Assembly (NCBI RefSeq): GCF_016429155.1
Contig: NZ_JAELUC010000008.1
Coordinates: forward strand, 16,406 to 80,405
Direction of reading: 5' to 3'
DNA length: 64,000 nucleotides
Source: Pedobacter sp. ASV12
GTDB lineage: Bacteria > Bacteroidota > Bacteroidia > Sphingobacteriales > Sphingobacteriaceae
Shown here: positions 52,398-61,364 of the stretch, piece after piece
Numbering within the stretch: the stretch's first letter is position 1
Layout of the letters: the number at the start of each line of letters is the position of its first letter
Notes under the pieces: generated by a model
Database searches by the model: none
Told to the model about the DNA's origin: nothing
The model's input: the letters and a program-made list of their open reading frames with translations, nothing else
Program-made: the position numbers and the translations under genes

Positions 52398-53111
52398 ATG
52401 CAAAAAGGTACACTTTATCTTATTCCCGTTCCCCTGGCCGAAAACGCAGCCCAGAAATCTTTCACGCCTTTTTTGGTTGATACCATCAATGCCATCAAAA
52501 CCTATATTGTAGAGAACGAAAAAACCGCGCGCAAATTTTTAAAGGAAGCCGGATTGAAAACCCCGCAAAGCGAATTGATTGTGCATGATTATGGCAAACA
52601 CAAGCGTGGCAATAGCCTGGTTCCTTTTTTTAAGGAGCTGATGTCGGGGAGCGATGTGGGTTTGATGAGCGAGGCGGGATGCCCTGGGGTGGCCGATCCG
52701 GGAGCCGATATTGTGGCCGAAGCGCATAAGCGAGGAATTAAAGTAGTGCCATTGGTTGGGCCCAATTCGATGATACAAGCACTGATGGCTTCAGGGTTTA
52801 ACGGGCAGAGCTTTGCTTTCCACGGCTATTTGCCCATCGACAAGGCAGAACGGGCAAAGCGCATTAAGGATTTGGAAAGTTTATCGTTAAAAAACAGACA
52901 GACCCAACTGTTTATGGAAACGCCTTTCAGAAATAACCATCTGCTTGATGATGTATTGAAAAATTGCCACGGGAGTACCCAATTGTGCATTGCCTGTAAT
53001 ATTAACGCCGAAGACGAATTGATCAAAACCCAAGCCGTAGGGGCATGGCGACAAGAGAAAATAGACCTGCACAAAAAGCCAACAATTTTTTTGTTGTTTA
53101 AGGTAGGCTAG
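52398..53111 (+). CDS. SAM-dependent methyltransferase, tetrapyrrole methylase (RsmI-like) family
   Basis: A 237-residue protein of the tetrapyrrole methylase fold. LYLIPVPLAENA at the start and LMSEAGCPGVADPGADIVAEAHKRGIKV with GPNSMIQALMASGFNGQSF match the RsmI (16S C1402 2'-O-methylation) branch, but it is shorter and lacks the usual N-terminal segment of RsmI. A role in modifying RNA or a small molecule is possible; the exact substrate is unresolved. It is monocistronic, converging with nadD. Confidence 0.78.
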   Translation: MQKGTLYLIPVPLAENAAQKSFTPFLVDTINAIKTYIVENEKTARKFLKEAGLKTPQSELIVHDYGKHKRGNSLVPFFKELMSGSDVGLMSEAGCPGVADPGADIVAEAHKRGIKVVPLVGPNSMIQALMASGFNGQSFAFHGYLPIDKAERAKRIKDLESLSLKNRQTQLFMETPFRNNHLLDDVLKNCHGSTQLCIACNINAEDELIKTQAVGAWRQEKIDLHKKPTIFLLFKVG

Positions 53112-53185
53112 GCTTTCGAAGGTTGGGATGTGCTTTATTGACCGGGGATTTTAAATCCATCATCAAAATCTTCGCAACTAACCGA

Positions 53186-53779
53186 TTAGCGATACATATT
53201 CTTCTTCTCGATAAATTCCAACACATTGTCAGGTACAAAAAATTGTACGTTTTTGCCGTCTTTTATCGCCTTGCGGATAAAGGTTGAAGAAATTTCCATT
53301 TCTGGCGTATCGGTAAAGGTAATGGATGGATGGTTTTCCCATTCGCTTACATCGGCGCCGGGGCGCGGGTAAACAAAAATGTGATAGTCTTTAAGCAGGA
53401 CTTCGTAATTCTTCCATTTTTTGAACGAGACAAGGTTGTCTGCTCCCATAATGAGCACAAACTCCCTTGCTGGATAGCGTTCGCGCAAGTGGGTTAAGGT
53501 ATCAATGGTGTAAGAGGGTTGTGGCAGTTTAAATTCGATATCGCTCACCTTAATTTGAGGGGCGTTTTCGGTAGCTAGCTTGGCCATTTCCAAACGGTCG
53601 TACATGTTGGCCAAACCGCTTTTCAGTTTCAGCGGATTGTGCGGGGAAACCACCAGCCAAACTTCTTTCAAACCACTAAACATGGCCATGTAATTGGCAA
53701 TGATCAGGTGCCCAATATGGATAGGATTAAAGGAGCCGAAGAAGAGTCCAGTTTTCAGTTGTCGGTTTTCAGTTGGCAT
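53186..53779 (-). CDS. nadD: Nicotinate-nucleotide adenylyltransferase
   Basis: A 197-residue NAD synthesis enzyme that adenylates nicotinate mononucleotide. GSFNPIHIGHL (residues 15-25) is the HxGH nucleotidyltransferase motif and SSTFIRKAI the C-terminal signature. The first ten residues (MPTENRQLKT) are encoded by a repetitive intergenic tract of AACTGAAAAC words, suggesting that the coding region was extended into such a tract. The rest is normal in length. Confidence 0.9.
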   Translation of the reverse strand: MPTENRQLKTGLFFGSFNPIHIGHLIIANYMAMFSGLKEVWLVVSPHNPLKLKSGLANMYDRLEMAKLATENAPQIKVSDIEFKLPQPSYTIDTLTHLRERYPAREFVLIMGADNLVSFKKWKNYEVLLKDYHIFVYPRPGADVSEWENHPSITFTDTPEMEISSTFIRKAIKDGKNVQFFVPDNVLEFIEKKNMYR

Positions 53780-53825
53780 TTCAGTTTTCAGTTAACAATT
53801 TGCACACTTCCGTTGATGGGTCAGT

Positions 53826-54194
53826 TTATAAACTGCCGTATTTTTCGGGATTGCTGATCATGTGGTTTAAGAGTTTTCCTATTTCATCTGATTGATTAAC
53901 CAGTTCCTCATAAGTTTTAGTATCAATATAACCACAAGCTAATGCAAATTTAAGCCAGCCTTTGGTTTCGCTATTTTCCATATCGCTATCAGTCAGTTTG
54001 CTGATGAAGTGGGCTATGTATCGCCTTTTTCTATAAGCTTCTATCAGACAGATATTGGTCGATCTGGATGATCTTCTAATCTGATCAGTTAAAGCGTACA
54101 TCTCTTCTTTCGGAAATCGCTTGCTCGACCCAAATATAGCCATTGCCAAGCCAAATGACTTTTTATAAGCCAATAATCCGTTGAAGTCGCCCAT
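53826..54194 (-). CDS. Four helix bundle protein (S23/IVP-like)
   Basis: A 122-residue all-helical protein: FNGLLAYKKSFGLAMAIFGSSKRFPKEEMYALTDQIRRSSRSTNICLIEAYRKRRY is the S23 family pattern. It is diverged from the copy in the arginine operon (36661-37014). It lies between nadD and gmk, with word-like repetitive tracts on both sides. No function beyond the mobile-like family can be assigned. Confidence 0.85.
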   Translation of the reverse strand: MGDFNGLLAYKKSFGLAMAIFGSSKRFPKEEMYALTDQIRRSSRSTNICLIEAYRKRRYIAHFISKLTDSDMENSETKGWLKFALACGYIDTKTYEELVNQSDEIGKLLNHMISNPEKYGSL

Positions 54195-54275
54195 AGGTAG
54201 ATAGTTTACTTAAATATAAGCTATTTGCCTGAAGATTCTCGGTGGGATTGCCAACTGCAAATTGTAAACTGCCAA

Positions 54276-54842
54276 CTATCTCTTTAGGAAATCACCTACC
54301 AATTGCTCAGCTTCCGCACAAGCGGTGTCTAGGTCGAAATTTTTGAGTACAACGTCGAACTTGTCGGCGTATTGCAGTTCTTTTTCGGCTTTGGCGAAAC
54401 GTTCCTGCAACTTCTCTTCGCTGTCGGTGCCACGGCCGGTTAAGCGCTCTTTAAGTACATCTAACGATGGTGGCTGCACAAAAATGGCCAAGGCATCGTC
54501 TTCGTATTTTCTTTTCAGGCGCAAGCCTCCTTCCACATCAATGTCGAAAATAACATGCTTGCCTTCGTTCCAGATCCGCTCAATTTCCGAACGCAGGGTG
54601 CCGTAAAACGTACCGTTATATACTTCTTCAAACTCCACAAACTCCTGGTGGGCTACCTTATGCAGAAATTCTTCCTTGCTGATGAAATAGTAGTCGTTCT
54701 GGTGCTTTTCGTTTCCCCTCAATTCGCGCGTGGTAGCCGAAATGGAGAAGCTGAGCTGCGGGAATTTGGTTAAAAGGTGTCTGACGATGGTGGTTTTGCC
54801 AGCGCCAGAGGGTGCCGAAAATATGATGAGTTTGCCTTGCAT
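54276..54842 (-). CDS. gmk: Guanylate kinase
   Basis: A 188-residue enzyme that phosphorylates GMP to GDP. The P-loop is at residues 8-16 (SAPSGAGKTT), and SATTRELRGNEKHQNDYYFISKEEF is the GMP-binding region. ATG 54842 is chosen, in agreement with the family's start MQGKLIIFSAPS; an upstream in-frame ATG at 54899 adds 19 unconserved residues. yicC is upstream with about 80 bases between; this order is common. Confidence 0.94.
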   Translation of the reverse strand: MQGKLIIFSAPSGAGKTTIVRHLLTKFPQLSFSISATTRELRGNEKHQNDYYFISKEEFLHKVAHQEFVEFEEVYNGTFYGTLRSEIERIWNEGKHVIFDIDVEGGLRLKRKYEDDALAIFVQPPSLDVLKERLTGRGTDSEEKLQERFAKAEKELQYADKFDVVLKNFDLDTACAEAEQLVGDFLKR

Positions 54843-54922
54843 CTTGTAATGTTTGAGTGCTATAATGCTGAAGGGTTGAATGTTGAATGCGGTGGGCATC
54901 GCAACTTTAGGCCCTTTAAGCG

Positions 54923-55798
54923 TTACAACACGTTGAGTAGTTGTTCTTTAATTTTTTCTAGTTCTTCTTTCATGCCCACTACCAGTTGCTGTATCTGTGC
55001 ATCGTTGGCCTTGGCACCCATGGTATTGATTTCGCGGCCTATTTCTTGGGAGATGAAGCCCAGCTTTTTGCCATTGGCATCCTTGCTTTTCAAGGTTTCC
55101 ATAAAATAGTCGCAATGGCTTTTTAAACGGGTTTTCTCTTCGGTTATGTCTAGTTTGTCGATGTAATAGATCAGTTCCTGCTCAAAGCGGTTCTGGTCTA
55201 CGTTAACCTTGCCAACGGTTTCTTCCAAAAATTGGGTTAGTCTGGCCTTGATTTGCGGTACCCTAAGCGGGGCCAGCTGGTCAACTTCGGCAAAAAAGGC
55301 AAGTATGTTTTTAATGCGCAGTTCTAAATCGGCTTTCAAAACCTTGCCCTCGTCTTCTCTAAACTGGTTGAAATTGGCTAAAGCCTTCAAAAAGGTCTGG
55401 TGTAGCAGTTCCCATTCTTTTTCATCGCCTTCCTCTTCCTGGTAAGAAATTACTTCCGGAAAATTGAGGGCGGCCTGCAACAGGTTGTTGGCATTGGCTC
55501 CCAAAGCGGTGTTAATGGCTTCCAATTGTTTGTAATAATTGGTTAGCAAGGCCTGATTGATCGTTGCGCCCTTTTGGCTCTCGTCGCTACGTTCGATATT
55601 GACCACGGCACTTACCTTGCCACGTTCAATTTCCTTGCTGCAGGTATTGCGCAACAAAAGTTCTTTGTCGGAATAAGCTCTTGGAAGTTTCAGGTTCAGC
55701 TCCAAAAATTTAGAGTTCAAAGACTTGATCTCTACAGAAAACTTTACGTTTCCTTCGTCGGTAGCCGCCAGGCCAAAGCCTGTCATCGATTTTATCAT
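54923..55798 (-). CDS. yicC: YicC/YloC family endoribonuclease
   Basis: A 291-residue protein starting MIKSMTGFGLA, the family hallmark, with the C-terminal DUF1732 domain (EEKTRLKSHCDYFMETLKSKDANGKKLGFISQEIGREINTMGAKAND). Bacterial YicC proteins have endoribonuclease activity. ATG 55798 is used; a TTG two codons upstream is unlikely. It precedes gmk on the same strand, the usual neighbour. Confidence 0.92.
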   Translation of the reverse strand: MIKSMTGFGLAATDEGNVKFSVEIKSLNSKFLELNLKLPRAYSDKELLLRNTCSKEIERGKVSAVVNIERSDESQKGATINQALLTNYYKQLEAINTALGANANNLLQAALNFPEVISYQEEEGDEKEWELLHQTFLKALANFNQFREDEGKVLKADLELRIKNILAFFAEVDQLAPLRVPQIKARLTQFLEETVGKVNVDQNRFEQELIYYIDKLDITEEKTRLKSHCDYFMETLKSKDANGKKLGFISQEIGREINTMGAKANDAQIQQLVVGMKEELEKIKEQLLNVL

Positions 55799-55946
55799 GT
55801 GCAAAGATATGATTTTTAAGCAAACAGTCTATAAGCCGTTAGTTAATAGTCGATAGCCTATGGTCCAGGGTCAGCGTTGGCCCTTGCGCATAGCCATTCC
55901 CAAGCGCCCATCAGTCTCAACAATTAAACTGTGGAGCAATTGCACA

Positions 55947-56684
55947 TTAGCTGTGTTTTAAAATGGCCTCTTCCATTAAACGGAATACTTTTTCCTTAAG
56001 TTGGGGCAAATCTTCCTGCTGTAGGCCCTTTACATCAACAGGAGTAATAAAAACGGTGGTTATCAAGCCGGGGTGTGCCTTTAAAGGAGCTGTTCTTGGC
56101 AACAGGTTTCGATTGTTGATGGTGACGAACGGCATGAGCGTGGTTTGGGTTTCTATTGCAATGCGAAAGGCGCCGTCGTAAAAATCGGCCAATGGCTTCT
56201 CGCTCTTGTTCATGGTGCCTTCCGGAAAAATAAGAATAGACTGCCCTTCGCCAATGGCCTCTTTTAAGGCGTTTACCGACTGCTCGCGGCTTTCTTTCGA
56301 ACTGCGGTCTATCATTACCACGATACGCTCGTACATCCAGCCAAAGACGGGAACTTTAGCCATTTCTACTTTGCCCAAAGGGCTGAAATATTGTGGGATG
56401 CTGATGCAAACGGCTACCGCATCAAGGTAGGAGCCGTGGTTGCCTACATAAATATGCGGCACGTTGCGGTTAATGAGGTGTTTGTTTTGGGTTTTGATCC
56501 AAAAAAAGGAAGCCAAGCTAAATGCCCAGGCCCAGCAACGCAAAAAGAACAGGCCTGTTTTTTTGCCCTGCAGATTGGGAAGCAAGGCCGTTGCCAATAG
56601 AAAAAAGGGAAGGGTAAGGAACATCAGTACTACGAAAATCAACGAAGCGTAGATTAAATACAGTGCCGACAAAACTTTAGCCAT
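55947..56684 (-). CDS. plsC: 1-acyl-sn-glycerol-3-phosphate acyltransferase
   Basis: A 245-residue inner-membrane enzyme of phospholipid synthesis that transfers a second acyl chain to lysophosphatidate. The catalytic motif is NHGSYLDAV (HX4D), and FPEGTMNKS is the substrate-phosphate motif. An N-terminal hydrophobic segment (about residues 8-35) anchors it. It is transcribed away from the tandem pair of secreted genes. Confidence 0.9.
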   Translation of the reverse strand: MAKVLSALYLIYASLIFVVLMFLTLPFFLLATALLPNLQGKKTGLFFLRCWAWAFSLASFFWIKTQNKHLINRNVPHIYVGNHGSYLDAVAVCISIPQYFSPLGKVEMAKVPVFGWMYERIVVMIDRSSKESREQSVNALKEAIGEGQSILIFPEGTMNKSEKPLADFYDGAFRIAIETQTTLMPFVTINNRNLLPRTAPLKAHPGLITTVFITPVDVKGLQQEDLPQLKEKVFRLMEEAILKHS

Positions 56685-56757
56685 TTCTTAACGTTTTTTA
56701 ACTTATAGGGCTCGCAAACAATGCTTAAGTTTACAAAATAAATAATTTGCTCCAATA

Positions 56758-57474
56758 ATGAAGTCGCTCTGCCGTATTTTCTTGTGCATTTTAGCATTTA
56801 TTTTGTCGGGTGTTGCAAGTGGTTTTGCACAACAAGAGTTCAAGCTGAAGGGTGTATTGTTCGAAAACGGCACCAAAATACGGATTGCCTTGGCCGAAAT
56901 AGCCAACCATCGCAACCATTATGCGGTAGGCAGCAGCGATTTGGGACTTTTTGAGATTAAGGCACAGCTCGGAGATACCTTGTTCATTACCAAACGTGGC
57001 TTTAACGACCTGACGGTTGTAGTGAATTCTTCGAAAGATCTGGTGTTAAAGCTGAACCGTGGCAATATGCTGAACGAAGTGTTGATCAAGGGACAGGCCA
57101 AGGAGAAAGACCTGCGCGATATCGAACAGGATTTTAAAAACAAGGGGTCTTTTTATGCAGGAAAACCTCCCATTGGGCTCTTGTCGCCGTTTGGCGGTAG
57201 TCCGTTAACTTTTTTCTACGAGCTGTTTGGCAAAACGCCAAGAGATGCCCGCAGGTTTAGGAAATACCATCAAACCGAAAACGAGCAGACGCACGTAGAC
57301 CAGTTTTTTAACAAGTCGATCATCGCCAAAAATACAGGGCTGGAAGGCAAGGCGCTAGAAGATTTTATGATCGCGTATAGACCGGATTACGACAAGGCTA
57401 AAAACTGGAACACTTATGATGGCTTAAAATGGATTGCAGATTCCTATAAAAAATATAAGGATAGCCTTAATTAG
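56758..57474 (+). CDS. Secreted CarboxypepD_reg-like protein, tandem copy 1
   Basis: A 238-residue protein with a signal peptide (MKSLCRIFLCILAFILSGVASGFA, cleavage near residue 24) and an N-terminal carboxypeptidase-regulatory-like domain (FKLKGVLFENGTKIRIALAEI and LFEIKAQLGDTLFITKRGF), then a charged helical C-terminal part. It is followed by a paralogue of identical length seven bases after its stop, evidently a recent-looking tandem duplication. The function is unknown; such proteins sit in the periplasm. Confidence 0.75.
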   Translation: MKSLCRIFLCILAFILSGVASGFAQQEFKLKGVLFENGTKIRIALAEIANHRNHYAVGSSDLGLFEIKAQLGDTLFITKRGFNDLTVVVNSSKDLVLKLNRGNMLNEVLIKGQAKEKDLRDIEQDFKNKGSFYAGKPPIGLLSPFGGSPLTFFYELFGKTPRDARRFRKYHQTENEQTHVDQFFNKSIIAKNTGLEGKALEDFMIAYRPDYDKAKNWNTYDGLKWIADSYKKYKDSLN

Positions 57475-57481
57475 CGCAACA

Positions 57482-58198
57482 ATGAACAATAAGATTAAAC
57501 TTGCCTTTTTTCTCATTTCCTGCCTGTGGAGCTTCACGCTAAAAGCCCAGCAGGAATTTATGCTGAACGGCGTGTTGTTCGAGAACGGCAGCAAAATCAG
57601 GATAGCCTTAGCCGAGGTTAGCAATACACGCAACGGCTATGCGGTAGGCAGCAATGATATAGGGCTTTTCCAGATCAGGGCTGTTGTTGGCGATACCTTG
57701 GTGATTACCAAAAGAGGCTTTAACGATTTAACGGTTGTTGTTAAATCGACAAAAGATATGGTACTGACGCTGAACCGAGGCAATATGCTGAACGAGGTGG
57801 TGATTACCGGCGAAGGCAAAAAACAGACCTTGGACGCCATTAAGAAAGACTTTAAGGACAAAGGCTCTTTTTATGGCGGAAAACCGCCCTTGCTTTCTTA
57901 CATTTTCACCCCGATAACTGCTTTTTACGAACTTTTTGGCCGAACGCCAAGAAATGCGCGACGCTTTAACAATTACTACAATACAGAGATCCAGCAAACG
58001 CATGTAGACCAGTTTTTTAATAAATCGCTGATTACCAAATACACCGGGTTGGAGGGCAAGCAGCTCGACGATTTTATGATCAATTACCGGCCCGACTACG
58101 AGAAAGCCAAAAACTGGAACCAGTACGACGGCATCAAATGGATTACCGAATCGTATAAAAAGTATACTGATACATTAGGGAAGAAGGTGAAAGAGTAG
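57482..58198 (+). CDS. Secreted CarboxypepD_reg-like protein, tandem copy 2
   Basis: A 238-residue paralogue of the preceding gene: same length, same segments (GVLFENGSKIRIALAEV, LFQIRAVVGDTLVITKRGF, FYELFGRTPRNARRF). It has its own signal peptide MNNKIKLAFFLISCLWSFTLKA. Start at ATG 57482 (an upstream in-frame ATG at 57434 overlaps copy 1). The pair is probably co-transcribed. Together with copy 1, a structural role in the periplasm is possible, but unproven. Confidence 0.75.
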   Translation: MNNKIKLAFFLISCLWSFTLKAQQEFMLNGVLFENGSKIRIALAEVSNTRNGYAVGSNDIGLFQIRAVVGDTLVITKRGFNDLTVVVKSTKDMVLTLNRGNMLNEVVITGEGKKQTLDAIKKDFKDKGSFYGGKPPLLSYIFTPITAFYELFGRTPRNARRFNNYYNTEIQQTHVDQFFNKSLITKYTGLEGKQLDDFMINYRPDYEKAKNWNQYDGIKWITESYKKYTDTLGKKVKE

Positions 58199-58318
58199 AG
58201 GTTCACTGGTTCATTGGTCTGATTGAAGGGAATAATGGAAAATGGAATAGAGAGGTAGGAAGGTGGAAGGTTGAAGGTTGAAAGTGGAAAACGAATCAAT
58301 TTCACTTCTTGCTACTCA

Positions 58319-59047
58319 CTATATAACCAGTGATTCGCAGGCTTTCTCAGCGGCCAGTTTTTCGGCGTTTTTCTTGTTGTAATCTCTGCCTATGCCTTGT
58401 ATTTCGTTGTCGATGATGGCATGGATGGTAAACAGCTTGGCACTTTCGCCTTCGCCGTTCTCTACCATATCAAAAGCAATGTCTTTGCCATGTCGCTGGC
58501 ACCATTCGATCAGTTTGCTCTTGAAGTTGGTTTCGGTCATTTCGAGCGTATGGATGTCGATGTAGGGCTTTACAATCCTTTTGAGCAACAGGTTTTTGGT
58601 AAAATTATAGCCTTTGTCTAGGTAAATGGCACCAATCAGGGCTTCAAAGGCATCGCCGAGCATAGAATGATGCTTGGCCTGCAGGCTTACCATCTTTTGG
58701 TCATAAATAATCAATTGATCGAAGCCCATTTTCTTGGCCAATTGGTTCAGGTTGGCCCTGTTTACGATTTTAGATCGCATTTCGGTCAGAAAGCCTTCTT
58801 CTTTGTAAGGATAAGCCTTAAACAAGAGTTCGGCAATTACCGATCCCAAGATGGCATCGCCTAAGAATTCGAGGCGCTCGTTGCTGCTTCGGCTGCCATT
58901 TTTAAGCACCTTGGCCACAGAGCGGTGCCTGAATGCCATTTTATACAAAGTGACATTGCCAGGTACAAAACCCAGGATATTCTTCAGTTTTTTTACAAAC
59001 TCTTTGTTAGACGAGAAGTAAAGCTTATATAAATCGAATAACGGCAT
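58319..59047 (-). CDS. rnc: Ribonuclease III
   Basis: A 242-residue double-strand-specific endonuclease that processes rRNA and mRNA. The catalytic signature is NERLEFLGDAILG and the second acidic segment DAFEALIGAIYLD; a C-terminal dsRNA-binding domain ends at NKKNAEKLAAEKACESL. ATG 59047 is used; a TTG immediately upstream is unlikely. It follows fabF on the same strand (85 bases), the conserved acpP-fabF-rnc order. Confidence 0.95.
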   Translation of the reverse strand: MPLFDLYKLYFSSNKEFVKKLKNILGFVPGNVTLYKMAFRHRSVAKVLKNGSRSSNERLEFLGDAILGSVIAELLFKAYPYKEEGFLTEMRSKIVNRANLNQLAKKMGFDQLIIYDQKMVSLQAKHHSMLGDAFEALIGAIYLDKGYNFTKNLLLKRIVKPYIDIHTLEMTETNFKSKLIEWCQRHGKDIAFDMVENGEGESAKLFTIHAIIDNEIQGIGRDYNKKNAEKLAAEKACESLVI

Positions 59048-59131
59048 CAAAAAAGGTTACAAAAAATTACAGGCAAGCCAGTATCATGTATAAATATACA
59101 ATACAAATATCTGTAAAGATAGTGTTTTAGG

Positions 59132-60385
59132 TTACTCCTCGTATTTTTTGAAAATAACAGATGCGTTGTGTCCGCCAAAGCCGAAAGTATTGCTCAATGC
59201 AGCACGAACGGTTCTTTTTTGAGCCTTGTTAAAGGTGAAGTTTAACTTCGGATCAAATTCGGGGTCATCTGTAAAGTGGTTGATGGTTGGAGGAACAACA
59301 TCGTTTTTCACGGCCAGGATAGCGGCAATCGACTCAACCGCACCGGCAGCGCCCAAAAGGTGGCCTGTCATCGATTTGGTCGAGCTGATGTTCAGTTTGT
59401 AGGCCTGTTCGCCAAACAAATCAACAATCGCTCTGCTTTCGCTAATATCTCCCAGCGGGGTAGAAGTACCGTGAACATTGATATAGTCAATATCATCAAC
59501 GGTTAATTTGGCATCTTTGAGGGCATTGGTCATGACCATTCTGGCGCCCAAGCCTTCGGGATGCGGAGCCGTAATGTGATTGGCGTCGGCACTCATGCCA
59601 CCACCTACAATTTCTGCGTAGATTTTGGCGCCACGGGCCTTGGCATGCTCCAGTTCTTCTAAAATAATCGTTCCTGCACCCTCGCCGGCAACAAAACCAT
59701 CACGGTCTTTGTCGAATGGGCGAGAAGCGGTTTGAGGGTCGTCATTTCTGGTAGAAAGGGCGTGCATGGCGTTAAAACCTGCCATGCCAGCTTCGTTGAT
59801 AATGGCTTCCGAACCACCGCTGATGATGACATCGGCTGTACCCAAACGGATATAGTTGAAAGCATCGATCAAGGCATTGGTTGAGGAGGCACACGCCGAA
59901 ACGGTGGCGAAGTTTGGTCCGCGGAGACCATATTTGATAGAGATATGCCCAGGAGCGATATCAATAATCATTTTAGGGATAAAGAAAGGGTTAAATCTTG
60001 GCGTTCCATCACCCTTAGAGTAATTGGTTACCTCATCTAGGAAAGTCTTTAAACCACCTATACCGGCACCCCAAATTACGCCAATTCGGTTGGTATCTAA
60101 TTTTGAAAAATCAAAATTACCGTCTTTAACCGCTTCTTCGGTTGCTACTAATGCATATTGTACAAATGGATCGAGCTTGCGGGCTTCTTTTTTGTCCAAA
60201 AAGTCTTCCGGATTGAAATTTTTAACCTCGCAAGCGAATTTGGTCTTGAACTTTTCTGTATCAAATCCTGTAATTGGCCCAGCGCCACTCACACCAGTCA
60301 GCAAGCCGTTCCAATAGTCCTGAACGTTATTGCCAATTGGAGTGAGTGCACCTAAACCCGTAACTACTACTCTTTTTAATTCCAT
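59132..60385 (-). CDS. fabF: 3-oxoacyl-ACP synthase II
   Basis: A 417-residue condensing enzyme for fatty-acid elongation. The active-site Cys165 is in TVSACASSTN; catalytic His residues are in INVHGTSTPLGD and KSMTGHLLGAAGA. Length is as expected. It follows acpP by 28 bases in an operon on the minus strand. Confidence 0.96.
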   Translation of the reverse strand: MELKRVVVTGLGALTPIGNNVQDYWNGLLTGVSGAGPITGFDTEKFKTKFACEVKNFNPEDFLDKKEARKLDPFVQYALVATEEAVKDGNFDFSKLDTNRIGVIWGAGIGGLKTFLDEVTNYSKGDGTPRFNPFFIPKMIIDIAPGHISIKYGLRGPNFATVSACASSTNALIDAFNYIRLGTADVIISGGSEAIINEAGMAGFNAMHALSTRNDDPQTASRPFDKDRDGFVAGEGAGTIILEELEHAKARGAKIYAEIVGGGMSADANHITAPHPEGLGARMVMTNALKDAKLTVDDIDYINVHGTSTPLGDISESRAIVDLFGEQAYKLNISSTKSMTGHLLGAAGAVESIAAILAVKNDVVPPTINHFTDDPEFDPKLNFTFNKAQKRTVRAALSNTFGFGGHNASVIFKKYEE

Positions 60386-60413
60386 TTATACGTATTGTAC
60401 GGAAAGCGTATGA

Positions 60414-60650
60414 TTACTTAACGTTTTTTTCTAAATAAGCAATTGCTTGACCAACTGTGCCGATTGTTTCAGCCTGATCATCAGGGATAGCAACATTGAA
60501 TTCTTTTTCAAATTCCATAATCAATTCTACGGTATCCAAAGAATCTGCACCTAAGTCGTTTGTAAAAGAAGCTTCTGGCGTAACTTCGCTTTCATCAACA
60601 CCTAGTTTTTCTACGATAATAGCCTTAACTCTTGAAGCAATATCAGACAT
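60414..60650 (-). CDS. acpP: Acyl carrier protein
   Basis: A 78-residue acidic helical protein. The phosphopantetheine attachment site is Ser37 in [12 protein letters not shown]. It carries the growing acyl chain for FabF and other enzymes. It starts the acpP-fabF-rnc operon; a promoter is predicted at 60683-60713. Confidence 0.97.
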   Translation of the reverse strand: MSDIASRVKAIIVEKLGVDESEVTPEASFTNDLGADSLDTVELIMEFEKEFNVAIPDDQAETIGTVGQAIAYLEKNVK

Positions 60651-60683
60651 AATTTTATAATTTAATGGTTAAAAATTCTGTGC

Positions 60684-60713
60684 AAAGAAAAATAAATTCT
60701 AACACTTTTCAAA
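60684..60713 (-). promoter_or_regulatory. Predicted promoter of acpP-fabF-rnc
   Basis: On the minus strand: TTTG at 60713-60710, a 19-base spacer, then TTTCTTTG (one mismatch to TAnnTTTG) ending near 60683. It lies about 33 bases before the acpP start codon. Confidence 0.45.
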
Positions 60714-60755
60714 TGTTTTTATTTCTCAATCAATTTTAATGTTTTTATTTCAAAC

Positions 60756-60783
60756 TTTGAGTAAAATTAGTTTTATAATTTTG
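60756..60783 (+). promoter_or_regulatory. Predicted promoter of the IPExxxVDY gene
   Basis: TTTG at 60756-60759 and TAATTTTG at 60776-60783 (exact TAnnTTTG); the 16-base spacer is short. The start codon TTG 60806 is 22 bases downstream. Confidence 0.45.
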
Positions 60784-60805
60784 TAATTCTAAAAAAAATT
60801 CTGTT

Positions 60806-61225
60806 TTGAACAAAACTTATTTAAAACTCTCTCTCGATCTCGACTTCGTTTTAATCGCAATTACGGCCTCTTTAAAGGACTATATCCTCTGTCATAAAAT
60901 CAATAATGCCCTTGAATTCGAGTTCGAAAAAATAGAAGACCACGAGATTTTTCACCAGGTAGACGATGCACCGGTAGCTTTTTCGAGGTACTATTTTTAC
61001 GTAGAACAGGGCGAGCGCGAATATTATGTGGTAAACAATCGAAACAGCGAAGGGTTTTTGATCCCGGAAATGAACAAGGTTGATTTTTTCATGATCATCC
61101 ACCAGTACATTGACAAGGAGGACCTTAATTTTATCCTGACCCGACTTAATAAACTGCCTGATATACAGGTGGCTGCGCAAATCGATCCGCTGAAATTAAA
61201 ATCACGGGAGAATTTAGTAATGTAA
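60806..61225 (+). CDS. IPExxxVDY family protein
   Basis: A 139-residue protein with the name-giving motif IPEMNKVDF (the last position is Phe instead of Tyr). The family occurs almost only in Bacteroidota and its function is unknown. The start codon is TTG at 60806 (MNKTYLKLSL); no in-frame ATG lies between the predicted promoter and this position. It is divergent from acpP and is followed by pyk, probably with its own promoter. Confidence 0.85.
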   Translation: MNKTYLKLSLDLDFVLIAITASLKDYILCHKINNALEFEFEKIEDHEIFHQVDDAPVAFSRYYFYVEQGEREYYVVNNRNSEGFLIPEMNKVDFFMIIHQYIDKEDLNFILTRLNKLPDIQVAAQIDPLKLKSRENLVM

Positions 61226-61233
61226 ATTTTATA

Positions 61234-61262
61234 TTGTTCGTGTATTAAATACACTATATTTG
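61234..61262 (+). promoter_or_regulatory. Predicted promoter of pyk
   Basis: TTG at 61234-61236, an 18-base spacer and TATATTTG at 61255-61262, an exact TAnnTTTG match. ATG 61365 is about 100 bases downstream, leaving a sizeable untranslated leader. Confidence 0.55.
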
Positions 61263-61364
61263 AATCTTAATAAAATTGAAAAACAACACAAACAATAGGC
61301 AGCACATCGCTAATATTTTTGCGTAGTTGCTGTTTTTGTACGATCGATAATCAAAAAATAATAA

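Noticed and set aside
55799..55804. TTG start for yicC two codons upstream
   Set aside because: The family almost always begins M-I-K/R-S-M-T-G-F-G, which the ATG at 55798 gives.
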